Below, in pieces: positions 1 through 10,627 of a DNA stretch of 64,000 nt. The stretch is from contig NZ_SDSD01000001.1 in assembly GCF_004798965.1 (NCBI RefSeq), forward strand, positions 904,554 through 968,553, in the 5' to 3' direction. The first letter of the stretch is position 1; each line of letters starts with the position of its first letter. A model generated the notes under the pieces. That model did no database searches, was not told where the DNA came from, and worked only from the letters and a program-made list of their open reading frames with translations. This DNA comes from Onishia niordana (GTDB lineage Bacteria > Pseudomonadota > Gammaproteobacteria > Pseudomonadales > Halomonadaceae). The translations under genes and the position numbers were made by a program.

Positions 1-929
<929 letters not shown>

Positions 930-2972
930 TCACAGCAACAGGCGACGGATATCCGTCAGCATCTGGCCGAGGAAGGCCGTGAAGCGGGCCCCATCGGCCC
1001 CGTTGACTGCCCGGTGGTCGAAGGATAGCGACAGCGGCATGGTCAGCCGCGGCTGGAAGGCCGCGCCGTCCCACACCGGCTTCATCGACGCCTTGGAGAC
1101 GCCGAGGATGGCGACCTCCGGCGGGTTGACGATCGGCGTGAAGGCGGTGCCGCCGATGGAACCCAGGCTCGAGATGGTGAAACAGCCACCCGTCATCTCA
1201 TCGCGCTTGAGCTTCTTGGTCTGCGCCTTCTTGGCCAGTTCTACCGATTCCTTGGCCAGGTCGATCAGCGACTTCTGGTCGGCGTTGCGGATCACCGGCA
1301 CCATCAGGCCGTCCGGCGTATCCACGGCGATGCCGATGTGCACGTATTTCTTGTGCACCACGGTCTCGCCGTCGCTCTTCAGGCTGACGTTGAACTGCGG
1401 GTACTTCTGCAGCGCCACGGCGCAGGCCTTGATCAGGAACGGCAGCGGCGTGAGCTTGGCACCCTGCGCCTCGGCCTCGGCCTTCATCGACTTGCGGAAG
1501 GCCTCGAGCTCGGTGATGTCGGCCTCGTCGAACTGGGTGACATGCGGGATGTTGACCCAGCTGCGATGCAGGTTGGTGGCGCCCATCTTCATCAGGCGAC
1601 CCATCGGCTTCTCTTCGATCTCGCCGAACTGGCTGAAGTCCTGATCCGGGATCGGCGGAATGCCGGAGCCGCCGGCGGCGGCTGGTGCTGAAGCGGGTGC
1701 CGCCTTGCCCTGAGACTGGGCCATCACCTGCTTGACGTAGCCGTGCACGTCTTCCTTCAGCACCCGGCCCTTGGGACCGCTCGCCTTGACCCGCGACAGA
1801 TCGACCCCCATTTCACGGGCCAGCATGCGCACCGCGGGACCGGCATGCACGCGCTTGCCATCGCTCGGCTGTGAGCTGGGCTCGGCATCCTGCTTAGGCG
1901 CCGAAGAGTCTCCCTTGGAGGCTGAGGATTCCGGCTTCTTGGGCGCTGGCGTCTCTTGCTTCGCTGCGGAAGACTCCTGCTTCGACGCCGCCTTTTTGGG
2001 AGCGGGTTTCGCACCGGCCACCTCGACATAGCCGATCAAGTCACCCTCGGAGACGGTATCGCCTTCCTTCACCGCGAGCTCGACCAGCTTGCCCTTGTAG
2101 GGGCTCGGCACGTCCATCGACGCCTTGTCGGACTCGAGCGTGATCAACGCATCTTCTTCGTTGATCTCGTCGCCTTCGGCCACCGCGACCTCGATGATCG
2201 GCACGTCCTCGCTACCGCCGATATCGGGAACGCGAATCTCCTTACGCTGCGGTTCGCCTTCACCGGCATCCTGTGAGTCGTCATCCGCGCTCTGCTCAGC
2301 CGCGTTGTCGCTGCTGTCATCGGCAGCCGGTTCGGATGCCGACTCGGACTCGCCGTCATCCTCGCCCTCTTCACCGGCGATTTCCATGGTGCCGATCAGA
2401 TCGCCTTCGGAGACGGTGTCGCCTTCCTTGACCGCAAGCGAGACGAGCTTGCCGCTATGCGGGCTCGGCACGTCCATCGAGGCCTTGTCGGACTCAAGCG
2501 TGATCAGCGCATCTTCTGCGTTGACCTCATCGCCCTCGGCGACGGCCAGCTCGATGATCGGTACATCCTCGCTGCCACCGATGTCCGGCACCTTGATCTC
2601 GACAGTGCGTTTGCCGCCCGAGGCTTTCTTGGCCGGCTTGTCATCGCTCTTGGGTGCAGCAGTGTCCTTGCTAGCCGAGGACGCCGGCTTCTCGTCTTCG
2701 TCCTTGGAGGCTGTCTTTTCGTCCTCGCCGCCGCCTTCGGCTTCGAGTTCGAGAATGTCGTCGCCTTCGGAGACGGTATCGCCTTCCTTGACCAGCAGCT
2801 TGACGACCTTGCCGCCCTTGGGCGCCGGGACATCCATGCTGGCCTTATCGGACTCGAGAGTAATCATGGTGTCTTCGGCGGCGATCACATCGCCTACCGA
2901 CACCGCGATCTCGATGATTTCGACATCGGTGCTGCCACCGATATCGGGAACTTTGATGATTTCGCTACTCAA
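930..2972 (-). CDS. aceF: Pyruvate dehydrogenase E2 (dihydrolipoamide acetyltransferase), three lipoyl domains
   Basis: Core subunit of the pyruvate dehydrogenase complex; moves the acetyl group from lipoamide to CoA. The 680-residue protein has three near-identical lipoyl domains whose lipoylated lysines sit in ESDKASMDVP at residues 43, 163 and 283, exactly 120 apart. They are joined by acidic and Ala/Lys/Ser-rich flexible linkers. A peripheral-subunit-binding domain follows at about 376-412 (AGPAVRMLAREMGVDL), then the catalytic domain ending in SFDHRAVNGADG with catalytic His653. The length is normal for a three-lipoyl gammaproteobacterial E2. It lies downstream of aceE (126-base gap) in the same orientation, so the two very likely form one operon ended by the hairpin at 852-889. 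Confidence 0.97.
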   Translation of the reverse strand: MSSEIIKVPDIGGSTDVEIIEIAVSVGDVIAAEDTMITLESDKASMDVPAPKGGKVVKLLVKEGDTVSEGDDILELEAEGGGEDEKTASKDEDEKPASSASKDTAAPKSDDKPAKKASGGKRTVEIKVPDIGGSEDVPIIELAVAEGDEVNAEDALITLESDKASMDVPSPHSGKLVSLAVKEGDTVSEGDLIGTMEIAGEEGEDDGESESASEPAADDSSDNAAEQSADDDSQDAGEGEPQRKEIRVPDIGGSEDVPIIEVAVAEGDEINEEDALITLESDKASMDVPSPYKGKLVELAVKEGDTVSEGDLIGYVEVAGAKPAPKKAASKQESSAAKQETPAPKKPESSASKGDSSAPKQDAEPSSQPSDGKRVHAGPAVRMLAREMGVDLSRVKASGPKGRVLKEDVHGYVKQVMAQSQGKAAPASAPAAAGGSGIPPIPDQDFSQFGEIEEKPMGRLMKMGATNLHRSWVNIPHVTQFDEADITELEAFRKSMKAEAEAQGAKLTPLPFLIKACAVALQKYPQFNVSLKSDGETVVHKKYVHIGIAVDTPDGLMVPVIRNADQKSLIDLAKESVELAKKAQTKKLKRDEMTGGCFTISSLGSIGGTAFTPIVNPPEVAILGVSKASMKPVWDGAAFQPRLTMPLSLSFDHRAVNGADGARFTAFLGQMLTDIRRLLL

Positions 2973-3098
2973 GGTCGCGCTCCTTTCCTAATCATGCTCG
3001 CTGCAGGCGCAAAATGGGTCAGGGAGGGCGGGCTGACGCGGCATGATTGCCGTGCCTTTGTCACTCGCCCGCCGCCTTATCAACCCCTTACGGGCGCT

Positions 3099-5786
3099 TC
3101 AGGAATCCAACGGATTCGGCTTTGTCGGATCGATGCCATACTTCTTCATGGCATCAGCAACGACCTTGCGGTCGATCTCACCACGTTCGGACAGCGCTCG
3201 CAGCGCGGCCACGGTGACGTAATAGCGGTCCACTTCGAAGAAGCGACGCAGCTGCTCTCGCGTGTCGGAGCGACCATAGCCGTCAGTACCCAGGACATGG
3301 AAGTCAGTGGGCACCCAGGCACGAACCTGGTCAGCGTAGAGCTTCATGTAGTCGGTCGAGGCGATGACCGGACCCTCACAGCCGTCGAGCTGCTGAGTGA
3401 TCCACGGCTTCTCGCGCTTGTCGTCCGGCTCGAGGAACTGGTTGCGATCATAGTCGAGCGCTTCGCGACGCAGTTCGTTGAAGCTGGTCACGCTCCAGAC
3501 ATCGGCGACGACGCCATGCTCGTCAGCCAGCATCTCGGCGGCGGCCTCGACTTCGCGCAGGATGGTGCCACTGCCCATCAGCTGAACACGTGGCGCCTTC
3601 TTGCTACTGGCCTTGCCTTCCTGCAGACGATACATGCCGCGCACGATGCCTTCTTCACTGCCTTCCACCATCTCGGGATGAGTGTAGTTCTCGTTCATCA
3701 CCGTGATGTAGTAGAAGCAGCTTTCACGATCCTGATACATCCGCTTCATGCCGTCCTGCAGGATAACCGCGACTTCGTGGCCATAGCAGGGGTCGTAAGA
3801 GCGGCAGTTCGGCACGGTCGACATCAGGATATGGCTGTGACCATCCTGGTGCTGCAGCCCTTCACCGTTGATGGTGGTTCGACCGGCGGTACCCCCAATC
3901 ATGAAGCCACGCGCCTGCTGGTCGCCGGCTGCCCACACCAGGTCGCCGATACGCTGATAGCCGAACATCGAATAGTAGACGTAGAACGGAATCAGCGTCA
4001 TGTCGTGGTTGGCGTAGGCGGTTGCCGCCGCGATCCAGGCCGCCATGGAGCCGGCCTCGGTGATGCCTTCCTCGAGAATCTGCCCTTTCTTGTCCTCGCG
4101 GTAGTACATGATCTGGCCGGCATCGACCGGATCGTACTTCTGGCCACCGGAGGCGTAGATCCCCAACTGGCGGAACATGCCTTCCATACCGAAGGTGCGC
4201 GCCTCATCGGGGATGATCGGCACCACGCGAGAGCCCAGCTGCTTGTGCTTGACCAAGCCGTTGAGCACACGCACGAACGACATGGTGGTCGACACTTCGC
4301 GATCGCCCGAGCCCTTGGTCTGCGAGGCGAACATCTTGTCGTCGAGGCCCGGAATCTCGAGAGTTTCGTGTTCCGTGCGACGCTTGGGCAGGAAGCCACC
4401 CAGTTTCTCGCGCTGCAGGAACAGATATTTCATCTCCGGGCTATCTTCGTCCGGACGATAGTACGGAACTTCGCCGTTCTCGAGCTGCTTGTCGGTGATC
4501 GGCACCCCGAAACGATCGCGGAATTTCTTCAGCGCCTCGTGTTCCATGGACTTGATCTGGTGGGCTTCCATGTCGGCTTCACCGCTGCCGCCGCCCATGC
4601 CATAGCCCTTGACGGTATGTGCAAGCACCACGGTCGGACGACCGTCGGCGTTGTTGACCGCTTCATGATAGGCCGCGTAGACCTTCTGCGGATCGTGACC
4701 ACCCCGGTTGAGACGGAAGATGTCTTCGTCGGAATAGTCCTCAACCAGCTTGGCCGTTTCTTCGTACTTGCCGAAGAAGTGCTCGCGGGTATAAGCGCCG
4801 CCGTTGGCCTTGTAGTTCTGGTACTCGCCGTCGACTGCCTCGTCCATGCGCTTTTGCAGCATGTCATGCTTGTCGCGCTCGAACAGCGGATCCCACTGAC
4901 CGCCCCAGACCACCTTGATGACGTTCCAGCCGGCACCGCGGAAGACGCCTTCGAGCTCATCCATGATCCGCGAGTTGCCGCGCACCGGACCGTCGAGACG
5001 CTGCAGGTTGCAGTTGATCACGAAGATCAGGTTGTCGAGGTTCTCGCGGCTCGCGAGGTGCAGGGCGCCCAGTGATTCCGGCTCATCGCACTCACCGTCG
5101 CCGAGGAATGCCCAGACCTTACGGTCCCGCATATCGGTCAGTTCACGAGAGTCCAGGTACTTCATGACGTGAGCTTGATAGATCGCCTGGATCGGTCCGA
5201 GACCCATGGAGACGGTCGGGAACTGCCAGTAGTCCGGCATCAGATAGGGGTGAGGATAGGACGGCAGACCACCCCCCTCGGCTTCCTGGCGGAAGCTATC
5301 CATCTGCTCTTCGGTCAGCCGGCCTTCCATGTAGGAACGCGCATAGATACCCGGTGTCACGTGACCCTGGATATAGATCAGGTCACCTTTGTGCTCGCCA
5401 TCGTCGGCGCGGAAGAAGTGGTTGAAGCCCACTTCGTACAGCGTCGCACACGACTGGAAGCTGGCAATGTGCCCCCCGAGTCCCTTGTGCTTCTTGTTGG
5501 CCCGCAGCACCTGCGCCATGGCATTCCAGCGAATCGCCGAGCGCAATTTGCGCTCGATGAACATGTCGCCGGGGATCTTCGCCTCACGATGCACCGGAAT
5601 GGTGTTCCGGTGGGGCGTATTGACAGAGAACGGCGGAATACGGCCATCGCGACGCAGGCGATCAGCCAGACGACTCAATAGATACTGAGCACGCTCTTCG
5701 CCTTCCCGATCAACGACCGATGCCAAGGACTCCATCCATTCCTTGGTTTCGGTCGGATCGAAATCTTCTCTTGCCTCCAGACTCAT
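3099..5786 (-). CDS. aceE: Pyruvate dehydrogenase E1 component, homodimeric type
   Basis: Thiamine-diphosphate enzyme that decarboxylates pyruvate and acetylates the lipoyl groups of E2. The 895-residue length fits the homodimeric proteobacterial E1p (about 887). Visible marks include the ThDP/metal motif starting GDGECDEPESLG and ending in INCN, the HIASFQSCATLYEVGFNHF region, GGTAGRTTINGEGLQHQDG, and YGRSDTREQLR near the C-terminus. It starts MSLEAREDFDPTE and is transcribed toward aceF. No separate pdhR regulator gene lies beside it here; the 355 bases upstream should hold its promoter. Confidence 0.98.
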   Translation of the reverse strand: MSLEAREDFDPTETKEWMESLASVVDREGEERAQYLLSRLADRLRRDGRIPPFSVNTPHRNTIPVHREAKIPGDMFIERKLRSAIRWNAMAQVLRANKKHKGLGGHIASFQSCATLYEVGFNHFFRADDGEHKGDLIYIQGHVTPGIYARSYMEGRLTEEQMDSFRQEAEGGGLPSYPHPYLMPDYWQFPTVSMGLGPIQAIYQAHVMKYLDSRELTDMRDRKVWAFLGDGECDEPESLGALHLASRENLDNLIFVINCNLQRLDGPVRGNSRIMDELEGVFRGAGWNVIKVVWGGQWDPLFERDKHDMLQKRMDEAVDGEYQNYKANGGAYTREHFFGKYEETAKLVEDYSDEDIFRLNRGGHDPQKVYAAYHEAVNNADGRPTVVLAHTVKGYGMGGGSGEADMEAHQIKSMEHEALKKFRDRFGVPITDKQLENGEVPYYRPDEDSPEMKYLFLQREKLGGFLPKRRTEHETLEIPGLDDKMFASQTKGSGDREVSTTMSFVRVLNGLVKHKQLGSRVVPIIPDEARTFGMEGMFRQLGIYASGGQKYDPVDAGQIMYYREDKKGQILEEGITEAGSMAAWIAAATAYANHDMTLIPFYVYYSMFGYQRIGDLVWAAGDQQARGFMIGGTAGRTTINGEGLQHQDGHSHILMSTVPNCRSYDPCYGHEVAVILQDGMKRMYQDRESCFYYITVMNENYTHPEMVEGSEEGIVRGMYRLQEGKASSKKAPRVQLMGSGTILREVEAAAEMLADEHGVVADVWSVTSFNELRREALDYDRNQFLEPDDKREKPWITQQLDGCEGPVIASTDYMKLYADQVRAWVPTDFHVLGTDGYGRSDTREQLRRFFEVDRYYVTVAALRALSERGEIDRKVVADAMKKYGIDPTKPNPLDS

Positions 5787-6141
5787 AGACGTCTCTCCGA
5801 ATGAAGATATTGTGTCGGTCTGCCCTCACCCGGGAGGAGGGAGGGGCGTGTGGCGCTCTTCAGTGCGGGCGTGACCTTCTATGGATCACGTCTCCAGAAT
5901 AATGGCATGTAGTGTCCTTACACAGCGATACTCGCAATGCCTGGAATCTGGCCACGAAGATACCGCAAAGACCAGCCCCTGCCAATTCCGGCAATTATGG
6001 AAATCATTTCCAAAAAATATTGCATTGCAACACAAGGGCCTAGCGCACCTGCTGCTCAAGCCTAGCCGAAAGCACGCCTCTGTAGCCAAACTACAACCAA
6101 ATTGACCGACTTTCACACTGTGTCGGGCCCGCATGCATCGT
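5787..6141. other. Intergenic region upstream of aceE
   Basis: A 355-base stretch between the aceE start and the ampD stop. It has no convincing coding frame and is richer in A/T than its neighbours, particularly at 5990-6110. It should carry the aceE promoter, but I could not pick out a clear sigma-70 box or regulator site. Confidence 0.6.
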
Positions 6142-6717
6142 TCAGCTATTTTGGGGTGTGGATAGTTTCGCCAGACACTGACGAAAATAGGCCCAATCAA
6201 AGGCGGGGCCCGGATCTGTCTTGCGCAGTGGCGCAATACGGGCGTGGCTTGTGATGCGCTCGGGCGTTAACGAGGGGTAATGCGCCAGAAGGTCACGGAC
6301 CACGCCCGCAAGCGTCAAGTACTGAGCGTCGCGATAAGCGGTCTGCTCATCGCCCTCGAGCTCGATACCGATCGTGAAGTCATTGAGTTGCCCACGCCAA
6401 GCGGCGCCATCGAACCAGCAGGAGCGACCGGCGTGCCAGGCGCGCTGCTCAAAGGACGCGAATTGCACGGCTTCACCATCGCGACGAATCAGTAGATGCG
6501 CGGAGACGCGAAGTGCGGCAACCTGCGCGAAGTAGGGATGGGCTGAAGGGTCGAGACAATTGGTGAACAGTTGCTCGATGGCATCGCCGGAAAAAACGCC
6601 CGGCGGCAGGCTGATCGAATGCAGCACCAGCGCCGAGACTTCTCCGTCGGGGCGGTCATTGACGTTAGGTGATGCCACCTGACGCGCTTGCGCCCAGCAC
6701 CCTTGCTCGATACTCAT
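6142..6717 (-). CDS. ampD: 1,6-anhydro-N-acetylmuramyl-L-alanine amidase AmpD
   Basis: Cytosolic zinc amidase that removes the stem peptide from anhydro-muropeptides during cell-wall recycling; loss derepresses AmpC-type beta-lactamases in species that have AmpR. The 191-residue protein shows the zinc-ligand segments VLHSIS and TSHARIAPLRKTDPGP (His and Asp ligands), the catalytic-type Glu in TIGIELEG, and AFDW near the end, all typical of AmpD rather than AmiD. No signal peptide is seen, as expected for the cytosolic form. It is transcribed divergently from nadC, and the two genes share a 214-base intergenic region. In several gammaproteobacteria ampD and nadC are likewise neighbours. Confidence 0.95.
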   Translation of the reverse strand: MSIEQGCWAQARQVASPNVNDRPDGEVSALVLHSISLPPGVFSGDAIEQLFTNCLDPSAHPYFAQVAALRVSAHLLIRRDGEAVQFASFEQRAWHAGRSCWFDGAAWRGQLNDFTIGIELEGDEQTAYRDAQYLTLAGVVRDLLAHYPSLTPERITSHARIAPLRKTDPGPAFDWAYFRQCLAKLSTPQNS

Positions 6718-6809
6718 GCCATATTCCCCATAAGTTGTCTCGCTACATTGTCCTGGACTCAGCCGTCAGCGACGCAGGGCAATGAAGCCTGTCACCGTCG
6801 TGGATCAAG

Positions 6810-6851
6810 GACGCCTGCGATGTGACGCGCCAGGCGTCGATTCCCTATAAT
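6810..6851 (+). promoter_or_regulatory. nadC promoter overlapped by an 8-bp palindrome
   Basis: A perfect minus-10 box TATAAT (6846-6851) lies 18 bases after GTGACG (6822-6827), a passable minus-35. A perfect inverted repeat, GACGCCTG at 6810-6817 and CAGGCGTC at 6831-6838, brackets that minus-35, as an operator would. The minus-10 match is seen directly; the operator role is inference. Confidence 0.55.
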
Positions 6852-6931
6852 AGAAGATCGTCGCATTGATACATCCTACAGGCACCGCTGCCCAGCGCCG
6901 GTGCTGCCCACGCCAGGGAGCCCAGGCCGCC

Positions 6932-7786
6932 ATGCATTATCACGAAGCCCTCGCCGAAGAGATCCGCACCAGCGCTGCGCGCTTACTAGCCGAGGACGTC
7001 GGCCCAGGCGACATCACCGCTCAGCTGATTCCAGAGCGTCAGTGGGCCACCGCCCGAGTGATCACTCGCGAGGCCGCCGTACTGTGTGGCGTCGCCTTCG
7101 TCGATGAGCTGTTCCGCCGCCTGGACCCTCGGGTATCGCTCAACTGGCAGCATGCCGATGGCGACCGATTGGCCGCCGGCGACACCCTGCTTGAGCTCGA
7201 GGGCCCGGCACGCAGCCTGCTGACCGGCGAGCGCGCTGCGCTGAATCTCTTGCAGACGCTCTCTGGCACGGCAACACGTACCCGCGCCTATGTCGACCTG
7301 ATCGAGGACACCGGGGTGCGCCTGCTGGACACCCGCAAGACCCTGCCCGGCCTGCGCCTCGCCCAGAAGTACGCGGTGACCTGCGGCGGTGGCCACAATC
7401 ACCGGGTCGGTCTCTATGACGCCTTCCTGATCAAGGAAAATCATATCGCCGCCTGCGGCGGGATCGAAGCGGCCGTCAAGGAAGCCCGCGACATCGCAAA
7501 AGACCTGCCAGTCGAAGTAGAAGTCGAAACCTTTGAGGAACTCGACCTGGCACTGGCAGCCGCCGCCGACGTGGTCATGCTCGACAACTTCTCGCTGGAA
7601 GAATTGCGCGAGGCCGTACGCCGGGGCAGCGGCCGCGCCACGCTAGAGGCCTCTGGCAACGTCAGCGATGTGACCCTGCGCGCCATTGCCGAGACGGGGG
7701 TCGACTGCATCTCCAGCGGCGCCCTGACCAAGGACGTCCAGTCCATTGACCTGTCGATGCGCATCTTGGTTACTGAGACCCGCTAA
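6932..7786 (+). CDS. nadC: Nicotinate-nucleotide pyrophosphorylase (carboxylating)
   Basis: Converts quinolinate and PRPP to nicotinate mononucleotide, CO2 and PPi in de novo NAD synthesis. Type II phosphoribosyltransferase marks are clear: EDVGPGDIT near the N-terminus, [60 protein letters not shown] and LEASGNV. I chose the ATG at 6932 ([11 protein letters not shown], 284 aa) because an upstream in-frame ATG at 6866 would add 22 non-conserved residues. nadA, the other dedicated gene of the branch, lies at 19 kb; nadB is not in the window. Confidence 0.97.
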   Translation: MHYHEALAEEIRTSAARLLAEDVGPGDITAQLIPERQWATARVITREAAVLCGVAFVDELFRRLDPRVSLNWQHADGDRLAAGDTLLELEGPARSLLTGERAALNLLQTLSGTATRTRAYVDLIEDTGVRLLDTRKTLPGLRLAQKYAVTCGGGHNHRVGLYDAFLIKENHIAACGGIEAAVKEARDIAKDLPVEVEVETFEELDLALAAAADVVMLDNFSLEELREAVRRGSGRATLEASGNVSDVTLRAIAETGVDCISSGALTKDVQSIDLSMRILVTETR

Positions 7787-7930
7787 GCCGTGCGCTAATC
7801 AAGCGTCGAGCCAGACCCGCTGACAGTGGCCGGCGGCCCGGCTCGACGCTCACGTCCGATTTCCGTGTTCGACGATAGGTCGCACAACGCGACGGCACCA
7901 GTCGGGGGTAAAACCCAGGCGTCCTGCCAC

Positions 7931-8506
7931 TCAGGTTTCGACCAGGTCCAGCCGCTTGACCAGGCAGATTCTCTGCAGCTTCTCGCCACCGCGCTCCACG
8001 CACTCTTCGCCTTCCTGCTGCCAGCCTCGCTGGAGGAGGCGCGGGGCGAGCATCAGGCTTGCCCCAATCCGCATCCGCGACAGCCCCTGCTCCAGAAACA
8101 CCCGCTGCGCATGCAGCAACAGGGTACTGCCGATGCCTCGGCGAGCCAGGGATGGCCAGACATAAAGCGTCTCGATATGCCCCGCGCCATCGCCGCTTGG
8201 CCCGATTTCCAGAAACCCGACACAGCGACCATCACAGGCCGCCACAATGGTCTTATGCAGCAGCTGACGTGCTGACCAGGCGCTCCCCTCACGAGGCAGA
8301 ACGGATGCCCAGGCGCGTCGTTGTTCGACACTATAGTGTTCGGCAGCCCCCTGCATCACCGCGTGATGGAAGACCTCTGCCTGGTCGGCACCGTCATCCG
8401 GTATCGCATCGCGATAGACGATGCGCGCCTTACCGGCACGCGGATGGCTATCCGTCGCTTTGCCAGTAGGACGATTGCCATCAGAATAGCGCTCAATGGC
8501 GGACAT
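7931..8506 (-). CDS. GNAT-family N-acetyltransferase
   Basis: A 191-residue protein with the GNAT acetyl-CoA-binding signature [18 protein letters not shown] (motif A, Arg-Arg-Gly-Ile-Gly loop) and a preceding beta-strand VGFLEIG. The substrate cannot be told from sequence. The start at 8506 is chosen for its strong AGGAGG ribosome site (minus strand); an in-frame ATG at 8548 lacks one. Its first 14 bases overlap the 3' end of mtnC, so it is probably the last gene of the mtnB-mtnD-mtnC operon. A role in that pathway is only suggested by position. Confidence 0.85.
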   Translation of the reverse strand: MSAIERYSDGNRPTGKATDSHPRAGKARIVYRDAIPDDGADQAEVFHHAVMQGAAEHYSVEQRRAWASVLPREGSAWSARQLLHKTIVAACDGRCVGFLEIGPSGDGAGHIETLYVWPSLARRGIGSTLLLHAQRVFLEQGLSRMRIGASLMLAPRLLQRGWQQEGEECVERGGEKLQRICLVKRLDLVET

Positions 8507-9266
8507 CAGTTCCTCCTGACCTGTCGTTCCTCGCGCCTGAATGATCATTGTCGCGCCTCACCACGCCAGCACGTTCGCCAGCACTTTCTCCCTCCGGCAC
8601 CACCTCGTCGAAACGCTCTGCCACCGGGTGCTCGCCGGTCGTCATTCCAGGCTCACGCACCAGCTGGCAGGTGACAAGCCCTGCCCCACTGGCCGCATCG
8701 AGTTCGGCGACCACATCCGAGAGGAAGAGGATCTCCCCGGGTGCCATGCCAATCGCCGCGGCGATCCGTGCATAGCTTTCGACCTCGCGCTTGGGTCCGG
8801 TAGTGGTATCGAAGTAGCCCGAAAACAGCGGCGTGAGATCCCCCACATCACTATGGCCAAACAATAGCCGCTGAGCCTGTACCGAGCCCGAGGAATACAC
8901 GAAGAGCGCATACCCCTCGGCCTGCCAGCGCGCCAACGCCTCGGCGGCATCAGGGTAGACGTGACCGGTAAAGTCACCCGCTTTATAGCCCGCCTCCCAG
9001 ATCATGCCCTGCAGCGCCTTGAGCGGCGTGGCCTTGAGATCCTCCTGGATCCAGCCTTCGAGGATCGCGATCAGCCGCTCCAGGCCCGCCGCGGGCTCGC
9101 CGGCGGCCTCGCGGGTCGCATCGAGCTGGGCCGCGACCGAAGCCTCCTCGTGGTGACGACGCAGGAAATCACCGAGATGCCGGCGGGCATAGGGGAAGAG
9201 CACCTCATGGACGAAGGCGATCGAGCCGGTGGTACCCTCGATGTCGGTGACGATGGCGCGAATCAT
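8493..9266 (-). CDS. mtnC: Enolase-phosphatase E1 (methionine salvage)
   Basis: HAD-family bifunctional enzyme that enolises and then dephosphorylates 2,3-diketo-5-methylthiopentyl-1-phosphate to acireductone. It starts [19 protein letters not shown], containing the modified HAD motif I (DIEGTT). Later it shows [20 protein letters not shown] (motif II), GPKREVESY (motif III Lys) and [15 protein letters not shown] (motif IV). The start at 9266 overlaps the mtnD stop as ATGA. At 257 residues it is about 30 longer than usual; the extra Arg/Asp/Ser-rich tail after VPEGE runs into the GNAT gene and looks unconserved, perhaps from loss of the original stop. Confidence 0.94.
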   Translation of the reverse strand: MIRAIVTDIEGTTGSIAFVHEVLFPYARRHLGDFLRRHHEEASVAAQLDATREAAGEPAAGLERLIAILEGWIQEDLKATPLKALQGMIWEAGYKAGDFTGHVYPDAAEALARWQAEGYALFVYSSGSVQAQRLLFGHSDVGDLTPLFSGYFDTTTGPKREVESYARIAAAIGMAPGEILFLSDVVAELDAASGAGLVTCQLVREPGMTTGEHPVAERFDEVVPEGESAGERAGVVRRDNDHSGARNDRSGGTDVRH

Positions 9267-9835
9267 GCCGCGTCTCCCCGGCCGGTCGGCAAGGCTTCGA
9301 AGCGCGGGAAGCGCGAGGCGATAGACTCGCCGGTGAAGTCGGCTACCCAACCCTCGGGATTGGTGAACAGACGAATAGCCGTGAAGTGAGGCTCAGGCCC
9401 CATATCGAACCAGTGAGGTGTACCCGCCGGTACCGAGATCAGATCATCCTGGCAACAACCGACCGCATAGACGCGCGATTCAAGATGCAGGTAGAAGACG
9501 CCTTCACCACGCACGAAGAAGCGCACCTCGTCTTCGCTATGACGATGCTCATCGAGGAACTTGGCGCGCAGTGCGTCCTTATCCGGGTGATCCGGGGTCA
9601 GGCCGATCACATCGGCGGTGGCGAAGCCGTCCTCGGCCTTGAGGCGCTCTACCTCTTCATCATACGCGTTGAGCACTACCTTGGGATCGGCATCGGGGGC
9701 CAGGTCAGCCTTGGTGGGCCAGCGCTCGAAGCGTATACCGTGAGCCGCCAGCTCAGACGCGATACGCTCGCCGTCGTGGGTCTGGAGCAACGGCTGCTCC
9801 GGGTCGTGATCGTGGTAGACGTTGAGAAAGCTCAT
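9263..9835 (-). CDS. mtnD: Acireductone dioxygenase
   Basis: Cupin metalloenzyme that splits acireductone with O2 to the keto acid of methionine plus formate (iron form). The 190-residue protein contains [15 protein letters not shown], giving the His-x-His and Glu metal ligands, and [12 protein letters not shown], giving the third His. The start [11 protein letters not shown] is followed immediately by family-like sequence. The stop overlaps the start of mtnC by four bases, so the two are translationally coupled; mtnB lies 63 bases upstream in the same direction. Confidence 0.96.
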   Translation of the reverse strand: MSFLNVYHDHDPEQPLLQTHDGERIASELAAHGIRFERWPTKADLAPDADPKVVLNAYDEEVERLKAEDGFATADVIGLTPDHPDKDALRAKFLDEHRHSEDEVRFFVRGEGVFYLHLESRVYAVGCCQDDLISVPAGTPHWFDMGPEPHFTAIRLFTNPEGWVADFTGESIASRFPRFEALPTGRGDAA

Positions 9836-9898
9836 GGCAGTGCTCCATCAGGCAAGGTGATGACGGGCCGCAGCGGGCCGCATCACGGACCGTCCCGC

Positions 9899-10516
9899 TC
9901 AGCGGGTGCGGCGCATCATTAGTTCACAGTCGAAAAGAAAGTCTAGCGCCTCGACCTGGCGTAGGCATCCGGCCATATCACGAGCCCACGTATAGAGGCC
10001 GTGGCCACGGATCAGGTAGGCGCGGGTATCCAGGCCTTGCAGCCGCCCCCGCACCACCTCGGCAAGTGCATCGATATCCTGACTGTTATCGACGATCGGC
10101 ACCTCGAGCAGCGTATCGTGGCGCGTCACCCCCTCGATGGCCTTCTGCAGCTCGTAGCCTTCTAACTTCAGGGTGTCACCCTCGATCAGACGCGACAACA
10201 CGGTGGCCGCCCGGGAATGGGTATGCAGCACCGCCCCGGCCTCGGGGTAGTCCTGGTAGAGCTGACCGTGCAGGCGTGCCTCATCGGAGGGCTTCTGTGG
10301 ACTGCCCACCGGCGTGACGTCAAAATCGGTGACCATGACATCGGCCGGGGTCAGTCGCCCCTTGTGGCGGCCCGAAGCCGTCACCGCCATATGCGCGCCG
10401 TCCAGACGCAGCGAAAAGTTGCCGCCGGTGGCCGGTACCTGACCGGCTCGGTATAGCACATCGCCAGCATCAACGATGGTCTGCTGGGCAAGCGCCAGCT
10501 GCTCGAGATCAATCAC
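9899..10516 (-). CDS. mtnB: Methylthioribulose-1-phosphate dehydratase
   Basis: Class II aldolase-fold zinc enzyme that dehydrates methylthioribulose-1-phosphate in methionine salvage. The 205-residue protein has GGNFSLRL, TASGRHKG, PSDEARLHGQLY, AVLHTHSRAATVLS (His-x-His zinc ligands) and LIRGHGLYTWARD (third His). It is the promoter-proximal gene of the mtnB-mtnD-mtnC-GNAT unit. mtnA and an MTA/SAH nucleosidase or phosphorylase, needed for a full cycle, are not in the window. Confidence 0.96.
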   Translation of the reverse strand: MIDLEQLALAQQTIVDAGDVLYRAGQVPATGGNFSLRLDGAHMAVTASGRHKGRLTPADVMVTDFDVTPVGSPQKPSDEARLHGQLYQDYPEAGAVLHTHSRAATVLSRLIEGDTLKLEGYELQKAIEGVTRHDTLLEVPIVDNSQDIDALAEVVRGRLQGLDTRAYLIRGHGLYTWARDMAGCLRQVEALDFLFDCELMMRRTR

Positions 10517-10627
10517 CGCGCTATCTCCCCTGAATATGCCGCCAGACTACCGAAGCCTCGCCCCGCCGCCAATCCTGCTGGTGATGCCCCTTGGTGCCCC
10601 GTGCGCTACCCGGGCAGGCACGGCATA

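Noticed and set aside
930..2972. DNA repeats within aceF as a CRISPR or satellite
   Set aside because: They encode the three lipoyl domains and have coding constraints; no spacer structure.
2457..5075. An 872-codon open frame on the plus strand opposite aceF/aceE
   Set aside because: It is antisense to two strongly conserved genes; open antisense frames are expected in GC-rich DNA, and its protein has no family resemblance.
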